The notes under the pieces: model-generated
What the model was told of the DNA's origin: nothing
What the model saw: only the letters and a program-made list of their open reading frames with translations
Database searches by the model: none
From: Ooceraea biroi
Taxonomy: Eukaryota > Arthropoda > Insecta > Hymenoptera > Formicidae
NCBI RefSeq assembly: GCF_003672135.1
Contig: NC_039518.1
Span: forward strand, 6,202,136 to 6,266,135
DNA: 64,000 bases
Direction of reading: 5' to 3'
Position numbers and translations under genes: made by a program
Shown here: in pieces, positions 44,414-56,829 of the stretch
Numbering within the stretch: position 1 is the first letter of the stretch
Layout of the letters: every line of letters begins with the position of its first letter

Positions 44414-46347
44414 GCGTGTAATAGAATCTACGCGATTGCAAATAAAATAAAATAATTGTTACTGAAATTTTAATTGTCTACATCTCGAAACTGAACGGCG
44501 CTCAAAAAATAATACTTTGACAAAGATACTTTTCGCCGAGAGCCTCTGTATGATCACGCAGTTTCAAGCGCATCATGATCACAATGATGTTATCATCGGT
44601 TAGCCGAGACGAGAGGCACTTTTCCGCGAGTATCTGTAATTTAGAAATAAATTGTGAGAATGCGTCTAGCGGTAAGTAGGTACTTCCCATCGTTTGCGGA
44701 ACGTTGCGAGCCGGCGACGTACGACGCGTACGTGAGAAGGTTCGAGTTCCCACAGACGCCGAAGAAACTGGGAGACCCGCGCGTCCTTGACGTCGGCCAA
44801 GTCGAAGCTGTCTCGGGGTCGGACGCGCCGAGTCACCGTAAGCGATTCGTCATACGCGAAATGGGAATTTTAACTACTTGTCATCCGTCTTCGTCGAGGA
44901 ATTCTACGGCGCTAACATCTATGTGCAACAAAACGACGACGTTGTTTATCCTGCAAGCGTGTGAAACGCGTAGGAGGCTTTATTTATCACCGCATACGGG
45001 TATTTCTTCAAAAGCATTTTTTCTTATACCGGCTGGCGCATTTAAATGCAAATTAACACACACACACATATACAAGTTGTTGCATAATTTTGCAGGACAA
45101 GAAGCATCCGACACGTAGGAAGCTGCTCGCGCGTTTTGAGGTGCGATTCGCAAGCCGAGACGTGAGAATCCAAATCCGGCAACGCGACGCTGCTCTCCCC
45201 GACTTCGGAACAAAAGGATCACCGAGCCAAGGGGGAGGCCTTGGTGCCGGCCACGTGGGATCACGGCGGCGGATCGTTAAAGAAATATCGAACGTCGTAC
45301 GCGCCTCCCCGTCGTTCGCGGTCGCTCCATGCGAATACGCCGGAATCGTATCTGTAATGCGATCGCTTTGGCACTGGATAGCGATAGCATCATTAACCCT
45401 CCGTGCACCGAACACTGAATAAGATCTTGTTACGCGATATCTGACCCACCAGGGCCCAGCGCGGAGCGCTCTCGACTCCCTTTTGCCCGCACAATACTCG
45501 CTAATTAAACGAGCGAGCAGCCCGCCACCGCAGATACCAGAGCGCGATTGCTTTGTTTTCGTCCCGGGCCAGCCACGCTTCCTCCGGCCAAATTAATTGG
45601 AGACGAGAAAATAAATAGAGAACCCCGAGCGACCGACCGATCGATCGACCGCCCGCGCCACCATCTCTCGCAGCAGATGGCCGTGTCGCCGGCAAACAAA
45701 CCTGCGACTTGTGGACGCAGGACAAGCCAGGGCAAAAAGTCGCAAAGTGCTAAAACAGCAACGAAATCCGTCGCCGTGTTCCGGCGAGCGTCGCGCGCGG
45801 AGGCGAAACGGCGCGTCCGCTGTCGAAAAAAATATAATTACGCTCCTTTTTCCGCAGTCCCGCACACGGTTGATCTAATGGAACCCATCATTAGTCTGAG
45901 CGTAAGCCTGGCATTCCTCGCGCTCCTCGGTCCGCTTACAAGGCGATCGCGGCGAATTCTCGAGCGCATTATTTACGCCCGTATTGTTACACGCTTTGTT
46001 GGTAACGCCCGCGAAAAATCAAGATTGAGAACTGCGGTTTGCAGAAATGCAATTCTGGTATTCTTTCTCTCACGATAGCGATATTCCTATCTTGAGAAGT
46101 ACAAAAACCTTACGGGTGTTAAAGAGTAAATAATAACTGGATTATATTTATAAAGAAAATAAAATACATTTATAGAACATATTTGAAAGACATGTTTCTC
46201 AAAAATGTATAATTCCACTCTTTCTTCCTTTCTTATTATCTAATATTAATGCTCTGGTTTTTACCTTAATATACATTATACAAATGTGTATAATTTATTT
46301 CATTTTTATTCTCTCGCAACAACTAATATAATAAAATCACGGCTATT
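44414..46347. other. Spacer, no gene recognised
   Basis: Frames at 44654-45118 (plus) and 45548-46078 (plus) are long but overlap minus-strand frames and show no motifs. The last 250 bp are AT-rich. Confidence 0.5.
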
Positions 46348-46425
46348 TATTAGGGGTGTGATTTAGTTTTGAGGGTTTTTTTGCTCAAAAACGCATGTAT
46401 TTAAATATGATAATGAATGAATACC

Positions 46426-47382
46426 TTCATCAAAATATTTTCCTTCCTTTTCTATAACTTTTTCCCATCTTTCTGGCAAGAGATGACGATAAAATCACTC
46501 TTCTTTTCAGTTGATCCATTCGTCGACGAATTTTCGCACTTCTTCCAAATTATGAAAGTGTGTATCCTCTAAAGCGTGTTGCATCCACCGGAACAAATAA
46601 TAATCGCATGGAGCAATGTCCGGAGAATACGCGGGGTGCGGTAAGACTTGCCATTCGAGCTCTAATAGTGTTTGTTTCACTGATAACGCAACGTGAGGTC
46701 GAGCGTTGTCACGAAGAAGAATCACTTTCCGTCGTTTACTCGCAATTGGTGGTCGTTTTGGTCCAATGCTCGCTTCAACTTGTACAATTGGTGTCGATAA
46801 CGATCAGCCGTGACAGTCTCATGCGGATTTAACAGCTCATAGTACACTATCCCACCAAATACAGAGCGTTACTTTTGAACCGTGAATATTGCGTCTCGGA
46901 GTGGATGTTGATGGTTCGCCTGGATCCACCCATGATTTTCTGCGTTTCGGATTATCAAAATAGATCCACTTTTCATCCCCAGTAACAATCCGAGACAAAA
47001 GACTCTTCTTTTTTTGCCTGGCGATCAACGAAATGCAAATGTTCACATGGCACTTTCCGATAATTGATGTCGAACCCATTTCCCTCATTTCTGAATTTTT
47101 CCCATTTCATGTAAATGTTTCGTAACTGTTGTACGATCAACATTTAATGCTCTGGCAAGTTCTGAAGTGGATCGTGTTGGATTTTCGTGCAATAATGCTT
47201 GCAAATCTGCATTTTCAAGCTTTCTTGGTTGTCCCGAGCGTTCTTTGTCCTTCACACGTCTTAATTGATGGGGCAGAATCACCATAAGTTTCCACAAGAA
47301 TTCTATAACCGTCAGCCGCAGTTTTCTTTTGATTAAAAAACAAAAGCAACGCATGTCGAAAATGCTCTTTCGGAAGTTGTAA
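46426..47382 (-). pseudogene. Mariner M1 transposase pseudogene, copy 3a
   Basis: Carries the shared M1 lesions plus the array-3 loss of the start codon. It has one more frameshift from a missing T in GTCGTTTTGGTCC near 46757, which breaks the segment before RDNARPH. Confidence 0.85.
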
Positions 47383-47606
47383 TTTTACGATGATATAAAT
47401 ACGACTGTTATTGTTATAATGCTACTAAATGTCATGGATAATGTCAACACTGTAAGAAAGAACAGTTATCGGAAACAGCTATTGGAACAAACTGACACTA
47501 CAGCCATCTGTTGCAAAACCCTCAAAACTATTAGGGGTGTGATTTAGTTTTGAGGGTTTTTTTCCTCAAAAACGCATGTATTTAAATATGATAATGAATG
47601 AATACC

Positions 47607-48564
47607 TTCATCAAAATATTTTCCTTCCTTTTCTATAACTTTTTCCCATCTTTCTGGCAAGAGATGACGATAAAATCACTCTTCTTTTCAGTTGATCCAT
47701 TCGTCGACGAATTTTCGCACTTCTTCCAAATTATGAAAGTGTGTATCCTCTAAAGCGTGTTGCATCCACCGGAACAAATAATAATCGCATGGAGCAATGT
47801 CCGGAGAATACGCGGGGTGCGGTAAGACTTGCCATTCGAGCTCTAATAGTGTTTGTTTCACTGATAACGCAACGTGAGGTCGAGCGTTGTCACGAAGAAG
47901 AATCACTTTCCGTCCTTTACTCGCAACTGGTGGTCGTTTTTGGTCCAATGCTCGCTTCAACTTGTACAGTTGGTGTCGATAACCATCAGCCGTGACAGTC
48001 TCATGCGGATTTAACAGCTCATAGTACACTATCCCACCAAATACAGAGCGTTACTTTTGAACCGTGAATATTGCGTCTCGGAGTGGATGTTGATGGTTCG
48101 CCTGGATCCACCCATGATTTTCGGCGTTTCGGATTATCAAAATAGATCCACTTTTCATCCCCAGTAACAATCCGAGACAAAAGACTCTTCTGTTTTTGCC
48201 TGGCGATCAACGAAATGCAAATGTTCACATGGCACTTTCCGATAATTGATGTCGAACCCATTTCCCTTCTTTCTGAATTTTTCCCATTTCATGTAAATGT
48301 TTCGTAACTGTTGTACGAGCAACATTTAATGCTCTGGCAAGTTCTGAAGTGGATCGTGTTGGATTTTCGTGCAATAATGCTTGCAAATCTGCATTTTCAA
48401 GCTTTCTTGGTTGTCCCGAGCGTTCTTTGTCCTTCACACGTCTTAATTGATGGGGCAGAATCACCATAAGTTTCCACAAGAATTCTATAACCGTCAGCCG
48501 CAGTTTTCTTTTGATTAAAAAACAAAAGCAACGCATGTCGAAAATGCTCTTTCGGAAGTTGTAA
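47607..48564 (-). pseudogene. Mariner M1 transposase pseudogene, copy 3b
   Basis: Shared M1 lesions and array-3 markers. The extra frameshift of copy 3a is absent. Catalytic blocks GDEKWI, RDNARPH and SPDIAPCDYYLF remain. Confidence 0.85.
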
Positions 48565-48788
48565 TTTTACGATGATATAAATACGACTGTTAGTGCTATA
48601 ATGCTACTAAATGTCATGGATAATGTCAACACTGTAAGAAAGAACAGTTATCGGAAACAGCTATTGGAACAAACTGACACTACAGCCATCTGTTGCAAAA
48701 CCCTCAAAACTATTAGGGGTGTGATTTAGTTTTGAGGGTTTTTTTGCTCAAAAACGCATGTATTTAAATATGATAATGAATGAATACC

Positions 48789-49746
48789 TTCATCAAAATA
48801 TTTTCCTTCCTTTTCTATAACTTTTTCCCATCTTTCTGGCAAGAGATGACGATAAAATCACTCTTCTTTTCAGTTGATCCATTCGTCGACGAATTTTCGC
48901 ACTTCTTCCAAATTATCAAAGTGTGTATCCTCTAAAGCGTGTTGCATCCACCGGAACAAATAATAATCGCATGGAGCAATGTCCGGAGAATACGCGGGGT
49001 GCGGTAAGACTTGCCATTCGAGCTCTAATAGTGTTTGTTTCACTGATAACGCAACGCGAGGTCGAGCGTTGTCACGAAGAAGAATCACTTTCCGTCGTTT
49101 ACTCGCAATTAGTGGTCGTTTTTGGTCCAATGCTCGCTTCAACTTGTACAGTTGGTGTCGATAACCATCAGCCGTGACAGTCTCATGCGGATTTAACAGC
49201 TCATAGTACACTATCCCACCAAATACAGAGCGTTACTTTTGAACCGTGAATATTGCGTCTCGGAGTGGATGTTGATGGTTCGCCTGGATCCACCCATGAT
49301 TTTCTGCGTTTCGGATTATCAAAATAGATCCACTTTTCATCCCCAGTAACAATCCGAGACAAAAGACTCTTCTTTTTTTGCCTGGCGATCAACGAAATGC
49401 AAATGTTCAAATGGCACTTTCCGATAATTCATGTCGAACCCATTTCCCTTCCTTCTGAATTTTTCCCATTTCATGTAAATGTTTCGTAACTGTTGTACGA
49501 TCAACATTTAATGCTCTGGCAAGTTCTGAAGTGGATCGTGTTGGATTTTCGTGCAATAATGCTTGCAAATCTGCATTTTCAAGCTTTCTTGGTTGTCCCG
49601 AGCGTTCTTTGTCCTTCACACGTCTTAATTGATGGGGCAGAATCACCATAAGTTTCCACAAGAATTCTATAACCGTCAGCCGCAGTTTTCTTTTGATTAA
49701 AAAACAAAAACAACGCATGTCGAAAATGCTCTTTCGGAAGTTGTAA
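48789..49746 (-). pseudogene. Mariner M1 transposase pseudogene, copy 3c
   Basis: Sense-first copy with a complete 5' terminal repeat. It has the shared lesions and array-3 markers, so those markers were in place or spread through the array after the trimer formed. Confidence 0.85.
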
Positions 49747-49910
49747 TTTTACGATAATATAAACACGACTGTTATTGTTATAATGCTACTAAATGTCATG
49801 GATAATGTCAACACTGTAAGAAAGAACAGTTATCGGAAACAGCTATTGGAACAAACTGACACTACAGCCATCTGTTGCAAAACCCTCAAAACTAAATCAC
49901 ACTCCTAATA

Positions 49911-51196
49911 TATCAAACCCGTCATCCATACATGAGTAACATGGCAGTCGAAGTGTTAAATCCTAAGTTCCAAAGCGTACAATATTTCCCGCATTTCTCA
50001 ATCTTCTTGCACTATCGATCGTGAGACCACACGGAGGAATCTCTCGAGCGATAGCATAAATCCGCAAAACAGGCGATGGTCGCGCGTATTAATTTTTTTC
50101 TCGTGGAGGGATCTCGTAGATAGCTTGCGCTAACCGATCCGAAACACCGGCATGTCCCGTCAGGAACGTCGCCAGGACGAGCGTTTCCTTCGCACGGATC
50201 CGCAGGCGTGGCCGCGAGCGCGTAACCAACGGCGGCAAAAATGTTCCAGCAAAAAGCGCTCTCCTCGCATCCTCCCAGCTGGATCGTTTAGCGAGCAGGC
50301 GACGCGATCAAACTGGATTCTAGAGACGTAACTTCTTTGCGCTTCTTGCGTGGACTTGCGTCATGTGCCACTTCCTGCCAAGCCGACCAGCGATTCAATG
50401 AAAAAAAAGGAAAAATTGTACTGCGTGCAAGTCGCGAACGTTTCAATCTTCTACTGGTCTGAGCAACACGTGGCTCTTTCGCTTGCGAGAAATCTAATCC
50501 GACAGCTCGACCGTAGATACGTAATACGAGGAACGACGATGAGACTGTATCAGTAAATACGTCGCTCGTGCTGAGTTCGAATTTGCATGGTATTCACACG
50601 TGGAAACGTTCCGAGTGACGTTTTAACGCGCGTCTATATGCGCCTCGGTGCGATTTCACCTTAACAACGCTATTAAGGGGAACTTCATTGTTATCTCTGT
50701 GCGAAAAAACTGTTGCCAGGAGTAACTAGCGTATTAAATACGAGAATACGGACGGGGCGCGTATGTAGCGATATAGAGGTACTTTTAGCTTATTTTTGAA
50801 AAATGCGTTTTCAGAATATGACCTTATCATATATGGTTGAATTGTCGTTAAATATGCTTGAAGTTTTGCTGAAAGATAAATTTAAAAATTTTCAAAAATT
50901 GTGGAGGGGGAAAGGAATTTCGAAAAATATGACATTTTCGAAAAATCTGATTGCACTGTTATAAAGTACATTAGAATCCATAAAACTTTTACTTGAAACT
51001 TTTTCTTATATGTTTTATTGTTTCGACGGTATTCGCTAAGAAATATAAAACCCGATTTTTTTCAAGAGGGTGTTTCACCCCCTTAATGGCAAAACGGGCC
51101 GATATAAAAAAATATGTATCTCATATTTTGACCTAGACAACAACATATTCAAAGCTTATCAAAATCGGCGTGTGACACTTGGGTAGTGTTACTTGT
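49911..51196. other. Spacer; AT-rich from about 50690
   Basis: No gene recognised. The stretch 50780-51180 is AT-rich and directly abuts the TTAA-element fragment. It may itself be an unrecognised repeat. Confidence 0.45.
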
Positions 51197-51374
51197 AAGA
51201 TGCCTCCAGGACGACCTCTACAGGCGATATATTCAAATAAAAAAATAATGTTTTTTATCTTTAAACATGTACTAATAAATGCATCAAAGTTTTATAATGA
51301 TCCGCTGTATAGTTTCTCCAAAAAAATTCGTAAAATTATACCTTATTTTCAACGTTCTAAAGCAGGCTCCCCCC
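51197..51374. mobile_element. TTAA-type foldback MITE, copy C (single arm)
   Basis: Only the right arm survives, from AGATGCCTCCAGGACGACCT to the CCCCCC tip, followed by TTAA (51375-51378). It is nearly identical to the right arm at 38628-38804. Confidence 0.8.
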
Positions 51375-51378
51375 TTAA

Positions 51379-52580
51379 GGAGACGCACGCGGGTGCACGC
51401 GCGCGACCGTCCGACGTCTCTCATCAAGGTGCTCATTAATTATTAGCCGCAATCACCGCGGGACGATGCGATGGCGCGGCGATAATAGAGCGAGAGTGCG
51501 AGACTTTCTCCTCTAATAGTCTAATACGTCCGAGATTTCGTCGGGGTTCTTTTTCTCCACCGTCCCTCATGTGCGCGCGCCTCTGCGGGCCGAGTATTAA
51601 TCAGATAGCTCATTAATTACTAAACACGGCGACACGCGTAAACTGGCTCGACGCCCTCGGCGGATACGAACACGTCGAGGACGATAAAGGGCCGTTACGT
51701 CTCGTTAATTAATTATTCGACGGCGAGCAGCTACGCGCTACCAGCAGACAATGTTCCTGGCCTCGTTAAAGCGTATGCAAATGAGATCGGTTCATCAACG
51801 GCGCCCAATTAAAGGAACCGAGGCGAGTCCTCCGTCTCTCGTCTCCATCGGACGAGACGAGCGCGTCTCCCGTCGCGCGACGGCAATTAATGTATGAGAC
51901 ACACCGAAAAATTCGCGATATGAAGTGCCATTAATCGGTCGACGGTTAAATTCGACACGGCGTGCTGAAAGGAAACGTCAAGTTCCCTTGTACGCCTGTA
52001 ATGGATTACAATGATGAATTGCGGTTGCCGCCGATTAGCAATCAACCGCATTGATGAGGCAGACGACGTCTGGACAACGTTATCTCCATGCGAGTGCGAG
52101 AACAAATAAATTGAAAATTGCAACGTGCTGCTGCTGGTGCGTGCTGGAAGTATAGCGGCAAGTGTGACGGAGTTTCAGGAAGTTTTCCCGCAGCTTTCGT
52201 GAAAATCGTGAAAAATCGAGATGCTTCCCTTTTTACGTTTCTACTCCGGAGTGAGCACGCTCGTTTGAGAGGGCACAGCCGGCACGGCGATTGACTTCAA
52301 GGATAGTAACCCGTTCTCCAACGGCCCGCTCGCCGTATGACCTTTAACGAGCCTAGACACTCGGTCGCCTAACCACGCCGGATCAAGCGGGCTGTGACGC
52401 ACGGCTAGGTGTGAGTATCTAATGGTCCAATACATACGAGCATCCTCGGCGCGCGTACCACGTAACACCTGTGACCACGTCGCGGCACTCGTGCTACCAG
52501 TTCCTGCGCAATCCTCCTTGCCTAACACCTGTTGGACAGGAATGAGAGATTCGGCCGCGCCTATTCATGATCAATCGCTC
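51379..52580. other. GC-rich spacer with one weak open frame
   Basis: A 95-codon minus frame at 52241-52528 is less compositionally skewed than its neighbours (contains MYWTIRYSHLAVRH and LENGLLSLKSIAVPAVP). I recognise no family; it could be an exon fragment, a transposon fragment or chance. Confidence 0.3.
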
Positions 52581-52585
52581 CGCCG

Positions 52586-53574
52586 CACAGTGGGCTAGAA
52601 TCGAAAAAAGCTGGCCAAAAGTCGAATTTTTTCAACTCTTGCAAATCTGTGCATTTCGACCTTTTTTGATTCATGGATATCAGTATTTTCAAAAATGTGA
52701 AAGGAGTTTCGTAGGAAAAATTTCCTTCCCATTAATCAACAATTAATGTTCCGAAAAACGAATTATGAATGAGTATAGGCTATAGCTTACATTCTTGTAC
52801 GCGGATGCAAGTAATTTTGCTTTTTACTCTATAAATAGAATCGAAACTCTTTTCCCAAACAGTTATAACCATTAAAAATGTTTGTTCATCAATTTGTGTT
52901 AATCTAAGTTTTTGGTTTCTTAAAATATAAGAAAGAAGTAAAGTTCAATATCATTTGTTTTAAATAGCTGTAAAAGGCTGTTTGGGATTCTTGTTTTATC
53001 ATCTTGTGTAGGATTCAAACTAAGTATTTCCGTTTGAATTGTGCACACCAACGCACACCTTTGCGTTATATACAGAATGTTTCATTTTAATTTTCATATC
53101 GTGATAACTCGAAAATTTGGCGTTTTGGTAAAAAATGTTTGAAATGAAAGTTGTAGGTTTTTAAGTGAAGCATTACATAGCAATACCAGTATGACCTTGA
53201 TAGTGTTGTCAAGATCATGTACAGATCACCGTGAAATTTTTAAATGCCGCGAAACGTACGACGCGCGCGGTAGCGACTGTAACTTTCAAGCTTCATAACT
53301 TCGAAGTATTTAACGGATAAATACTTTGTTATAGTGTTCTGAAGAGCTCTTGAGGTAAGCTACAAAAATATCTAATGAAAACTGGAGGTTCCCATTAAAA
53401 ACATTCAAGGTGACCTTTGCGTGACCTTGGCAACGCTATTCAAGGTCATACTAGTATTATTATCTAATACCTGATTTAAAACCCTATAACTTTTATTTGA
53501 AACATTTTTTTCTAAAACGTCATGTTTTCGAGTTCTTACTTTTGGCCAGCTTTTTTCGAGTTTAGCCCACTGTG
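52586..53574. mobile_element. Transib-type non-autonomous element 2, CGCCG target duplication
   Basis: Inverted ends of about 37 bp start CACAGTGGGCTA and continue CGAAAAAAGCTGGCCAAAAG. CGCCG flanks both sides (52581-52585, 53575-53579). A nonamer-like CCAAAAGT(C/A) follows the heptamer after 22 bp at both ends. The interior is AT-rich with no transposase. It shares the terminal layout, but little of the interior, with 32884-34010. Confidence 0.78.
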
Positions 53575-53579
53575 CGCCG

Positions 53580-54952
53580 ATGTAACGAACGTGCGAGGAT
53601 CTCGCGGCTACGTCTCGTCGTTTCGCAGTCGCATCTGATATCGCGATTACTTGGTCCCTTTCGGCGCGAGTGCGCTCGCAATTTCGAGAGCGACTGCGCT
53701 TTTCGCGCATGTCCTGGAGAGGAGTCCCCCTGGAGGTCCCCCGATCCGACGGACAGTAATCATCAGCGATGGAATCGCGGGGGATGTAACAATCCGCGAA
53801 GCAAGGCTCTCGACAGGCTGCCGCAGCCTGTACTTTGGTCGCACGACGAACGAATGCACCCTGGAGCCGTTTCGCCATTGTAGTAATTGTAAGCCTTCGC
53901 CTTCGACGGAGCTGCACAAACCGGATCACAGCGCGGAGGGATCCAGATCGGAGATCACGGTCGCGCACCGCAGGACTCGTTTGGACTACGTTCATGACGC
54001 AGGGTCACGCCGCGTTCTCTCTCTTTCTGGCTTTGTAATTCTTATCCAGTCGGATCGGGGCTTTTTTTGTAGGCCATTAATTGTCGGCCGTCGCCGACAT
54101 TGTTAGCCGACATTTGAGTGCCCCTATCGCCCCTTCGGCCGGCCGTTCCCCGTTCGATGGCGGATGGAGGATGTAAATTAAATATCGATGTCGCTCGTAA
54201 ATATCGCTGTAAAGATACCAGCATCTGCCCGAGATCGTCGAACTACCGCCGACACAAGTACAGGTTCTTTAAGCCAGAGTCTTCAAGAGCTGTTTCAACT
54301 TTGTTGTAGCGAGAAGAGGCACGGCCGCGCGCGTACGTTAATGCTACCGTGACTGCGTGGCGGCGCGCGAGCCGCGCGCGATAAAAGACGTATCATTACT
54401 CGCGACTTACATCCCGCGATACGGCGCGTCTGATTGCATAAACGATCGACTGATAAGTACCGGGGAGCAGTACGGATCGAAAAACAGGAGAAAATTGTCG
54501 AGAGAGTGCACATGCGAGCCTGCGCTGGAGGGAAGGCTGTACCGCGCGCGCGCTCATCCTCATCCGAAGGGAAGGATTCCCTCACGATTCACGATCCTGA
54601 ACCGAGACGCTGGTTACGATCGTGAGTACGTTCCTCTCGTGAAAACGCGCACGTAGGGCCTCGCAGCAGCGTGCCAGCACGATCCCGACACGCGAATCGG
54701 CAGCCGCTTCCAGCCTCGAGCCGTGCTCCTCTCACTAAATGTCGAGTAATTTTCCTTGACCCTTGCCCGCGAGATTTCCGCCCGCGGGAGGAGGCTCCGA
54801 GCATAAGTAGCGAGATAATAAGGAGAATAAGAATAATAACAAGTTTAAACGCAGATATAAGAAATTGTATACGAAAGCTGAAATTTCGCTGAAGGGCCAG
54901 GGAGAGAAAGAGAAAAAGAGACGGAAGAAGATTGTCTCTGTAAATCAACGTC
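53580..54952. other. GC-rich spacer
   Basis: Overlapping frames on both strands (53405-53995 minus and 53651-54106 plus among others), Arg-rich, without motifs. Confidence 0.5.
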
Positions 54953-56239
54953 TTGGGTTGTTCGAAAAGTAATTTCGTTTTTCACAAAGAGATGTCGTTA
55001 GTCGCGTTCCTCGATACTTAACCTTACTCTAAGCGGCAAATTCGTTTTATATTTTGACAACTGACATTTCAGAAGTCATTTAGTATCTTATTGTGTTGCG
55101 ATCTGTCAAGTAATTGTTTTTTGGCATCACATCAAACATGGAAAATCAAAGTGAGCATTTTCGTAATATTTTGCTTTTTTACTACCGAAAGGGTAAAAAT
55201 GCAGTGCAAGCGAGAAAAAATTGTGTACCGTGTACGGAGAAGATGTATGGAGTGAACGTCAGTGTCAGAATTGGTTTTCGAAATTTCGTACTGGAAATTT
55301 CGATTTGAAAGATGCACCACGTTCAGGTCGGCCAATTAAAGCTGATGACGAGAAAATAAAGGCTCTGGTGGATGCAAACCGTCGCATAACAACACGCGAA
55401 ATTGCTGAAAAGTTAAATTTATCGAATTCGACCGTTTACGATCATTTGAAACGCCTTGGATTCGTTTCAAAGCTCGATATTTGGGTTCCACACAATTTCA
55501 AGGAAATTGATTTGATTCGACGCATTACCATCTGCGATTCATTGTTGAAACGTGAAGAAAATGAACCATTTTTGAAGCGAATCATAACTGGAGATGAAAA
55601 ATGGATTGTTTACAACAATGTTAAGCGAAAACGATCATGGTCCAGGCAAGATGAACCTGCTCAATCGACATCCAAGGCAGATATTCATCAAAAGAAGATC
55701 ATGCTTTTTGTATGGTGGGATTGGAAGGGAATCGTATTTTTCGAGCTACTACCAAGCAACCAGACGATTGATTCGAAAGTGTATTGTCGTCAGCTGGATG
55801 AATTGGATGCTGCCATCAAGCAGAAGCGACCAGAATTGGCGAATAGGAAAGGTGTCGTATTCCATCACGACAATGCCAGACCACACACAAGTTTGGTCAC
55901 TCGCCAGAAGCTTTTACAGCTTGGATGGGATGTGCTACCACACTCACCATACTCTCCTGATCTGGCACCATCCGATTACCATTTGTTCCGGTCTCTACAA
56001 AATTCTTTGAACAATGTAAACTTCGATTCAAATGAGGGCGTCAAAAATCACTTGCTTCAATGTTTTGTCAATAAGGAGAAGGACTTCTATGAGCGTGGAA
56101 TCTTAAAGTTGCCAGAAATATGGCGAAAGGTAGTGGAAGAAAATGGCCAATACATCACTGAATAAAATTTATTCTAAATATGAAAACACCGCCTTTCATT
56201 TTTCCTTGAAAAAACGAAATAACTTTCCGAACAACCCAA
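54953..56239 (+). mobile_element. Mariner M4, single copy
   Basis: Terminal repeats start TTGGGTTGTTCG(A/G)AAAGT on both ends, about 28 bp with a few mismatches. TA follows the right end (56240-56241). The left flank is TC instead of TA, so that side has mutated. It is the only mariner in the window that is not in a multimer. Confidence 0.88.
55138..56165 (+). pseudogene. Mariner M4 transposase, one-base frameshift
   Basis: ATG 55138 opens MENQSEHFRNILLFYYRKG. The frame is lost in the six-A run at 55215-55220, then resumes at about 55221 with CTVYGEDVW and stays open to 56165 (about 314 codons). The span is 1028 nt, one base short of 343 codons, so one A was probably lost. HTH and GRPI linker, WVPHNF, GDEKW, HHDNARPH and SPDLAPSDYHLF (DD34D) are all intact. 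It is closest within the window to M2 (same NNVxRKRSW and DWKGI(V/L) blocks), so mellifera-type is plausible. Confidence 0.87.
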
Positions 56240-56241
56240 TA

Positions 56242-56829
56242 ATTTATCATTACGCGAGAGCCATGTTTAATTTATTTGAGCAACGCGATATATAATAAGA
56301 GCCGCATTGCAACACAAATAAGTTAAGTCGATCATCAAGTCGTCTATCAGGCGCGGGCTGCAAGAAACTCCGTCTAATTGCAACGACGTAACGATAGGCA
56401 TCAAGGCGTGTTAGGAGGCGCGCACAAGCTGCGCGAAGGATAGCATCGCGAATGCGATAGAATGCGCGAGACGAACGGGTCGCGCGGTGCCGAGATGAAA
56501 AACACAAACGGAACGAGATGAATGCTCGCACTCGCGAACGGAAACGCTGCTCGGCGCTGCCCGGGGCGCATAATCAGGCTGCGATGCTGTTCCCTTGGCG
56601 TACAGGCGAACGGCGATGCGGACCACGTCACAGTTAATGGTCTACCTTGAACCCGTTACCGTGAAGACTCCATTCGGCCCGGCAAAACCGGCACGAAAAA
56701 AGGCGCGTCGGAGGAATATCTATGCTGAATGCGGACAGATATGCGGTTGCAGGTTGCGGCAAAGGTCGTCGGGAGGCTCCGAGGTGAGGAGTTCCCACAC
56801 TTCGGAGCTGCCTACAGCACTAGAAGCGC
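56242..56829. other. Spacer, no gene recognised
   Basis: Overlapping frames on both strands without motifs. Confidence 0.45.

Larger units (their letters stand above)
46350..49908 (-). mobile_element. Mariner M1 head-to-tail trimer (array 3)
   Basis: Copies lie at 46350-47530, 47531-48712 and 48713-49908 (complete, sense-first), with TA at 46348-46349 and 49909-49910. Junctions are identical to arrays 1 and 2. All three copies share two changes absent from arrays 1 and 2: loss of GATTCCACC near the 3' end (around 46487, 47667 and 48847) and replacement of the start codon (GTTGCAT to GTTGTAA on the plus strand). Confidence 0.9.

Noticed and set aside
44654..45118. 154-codon frame as a host exon
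   Set aside because: Overlaps minus-strand frames, contains low-complexity CA repeats near its end and has no motif; a GTAAGTA donor-like site near 44670 alone is not enough.
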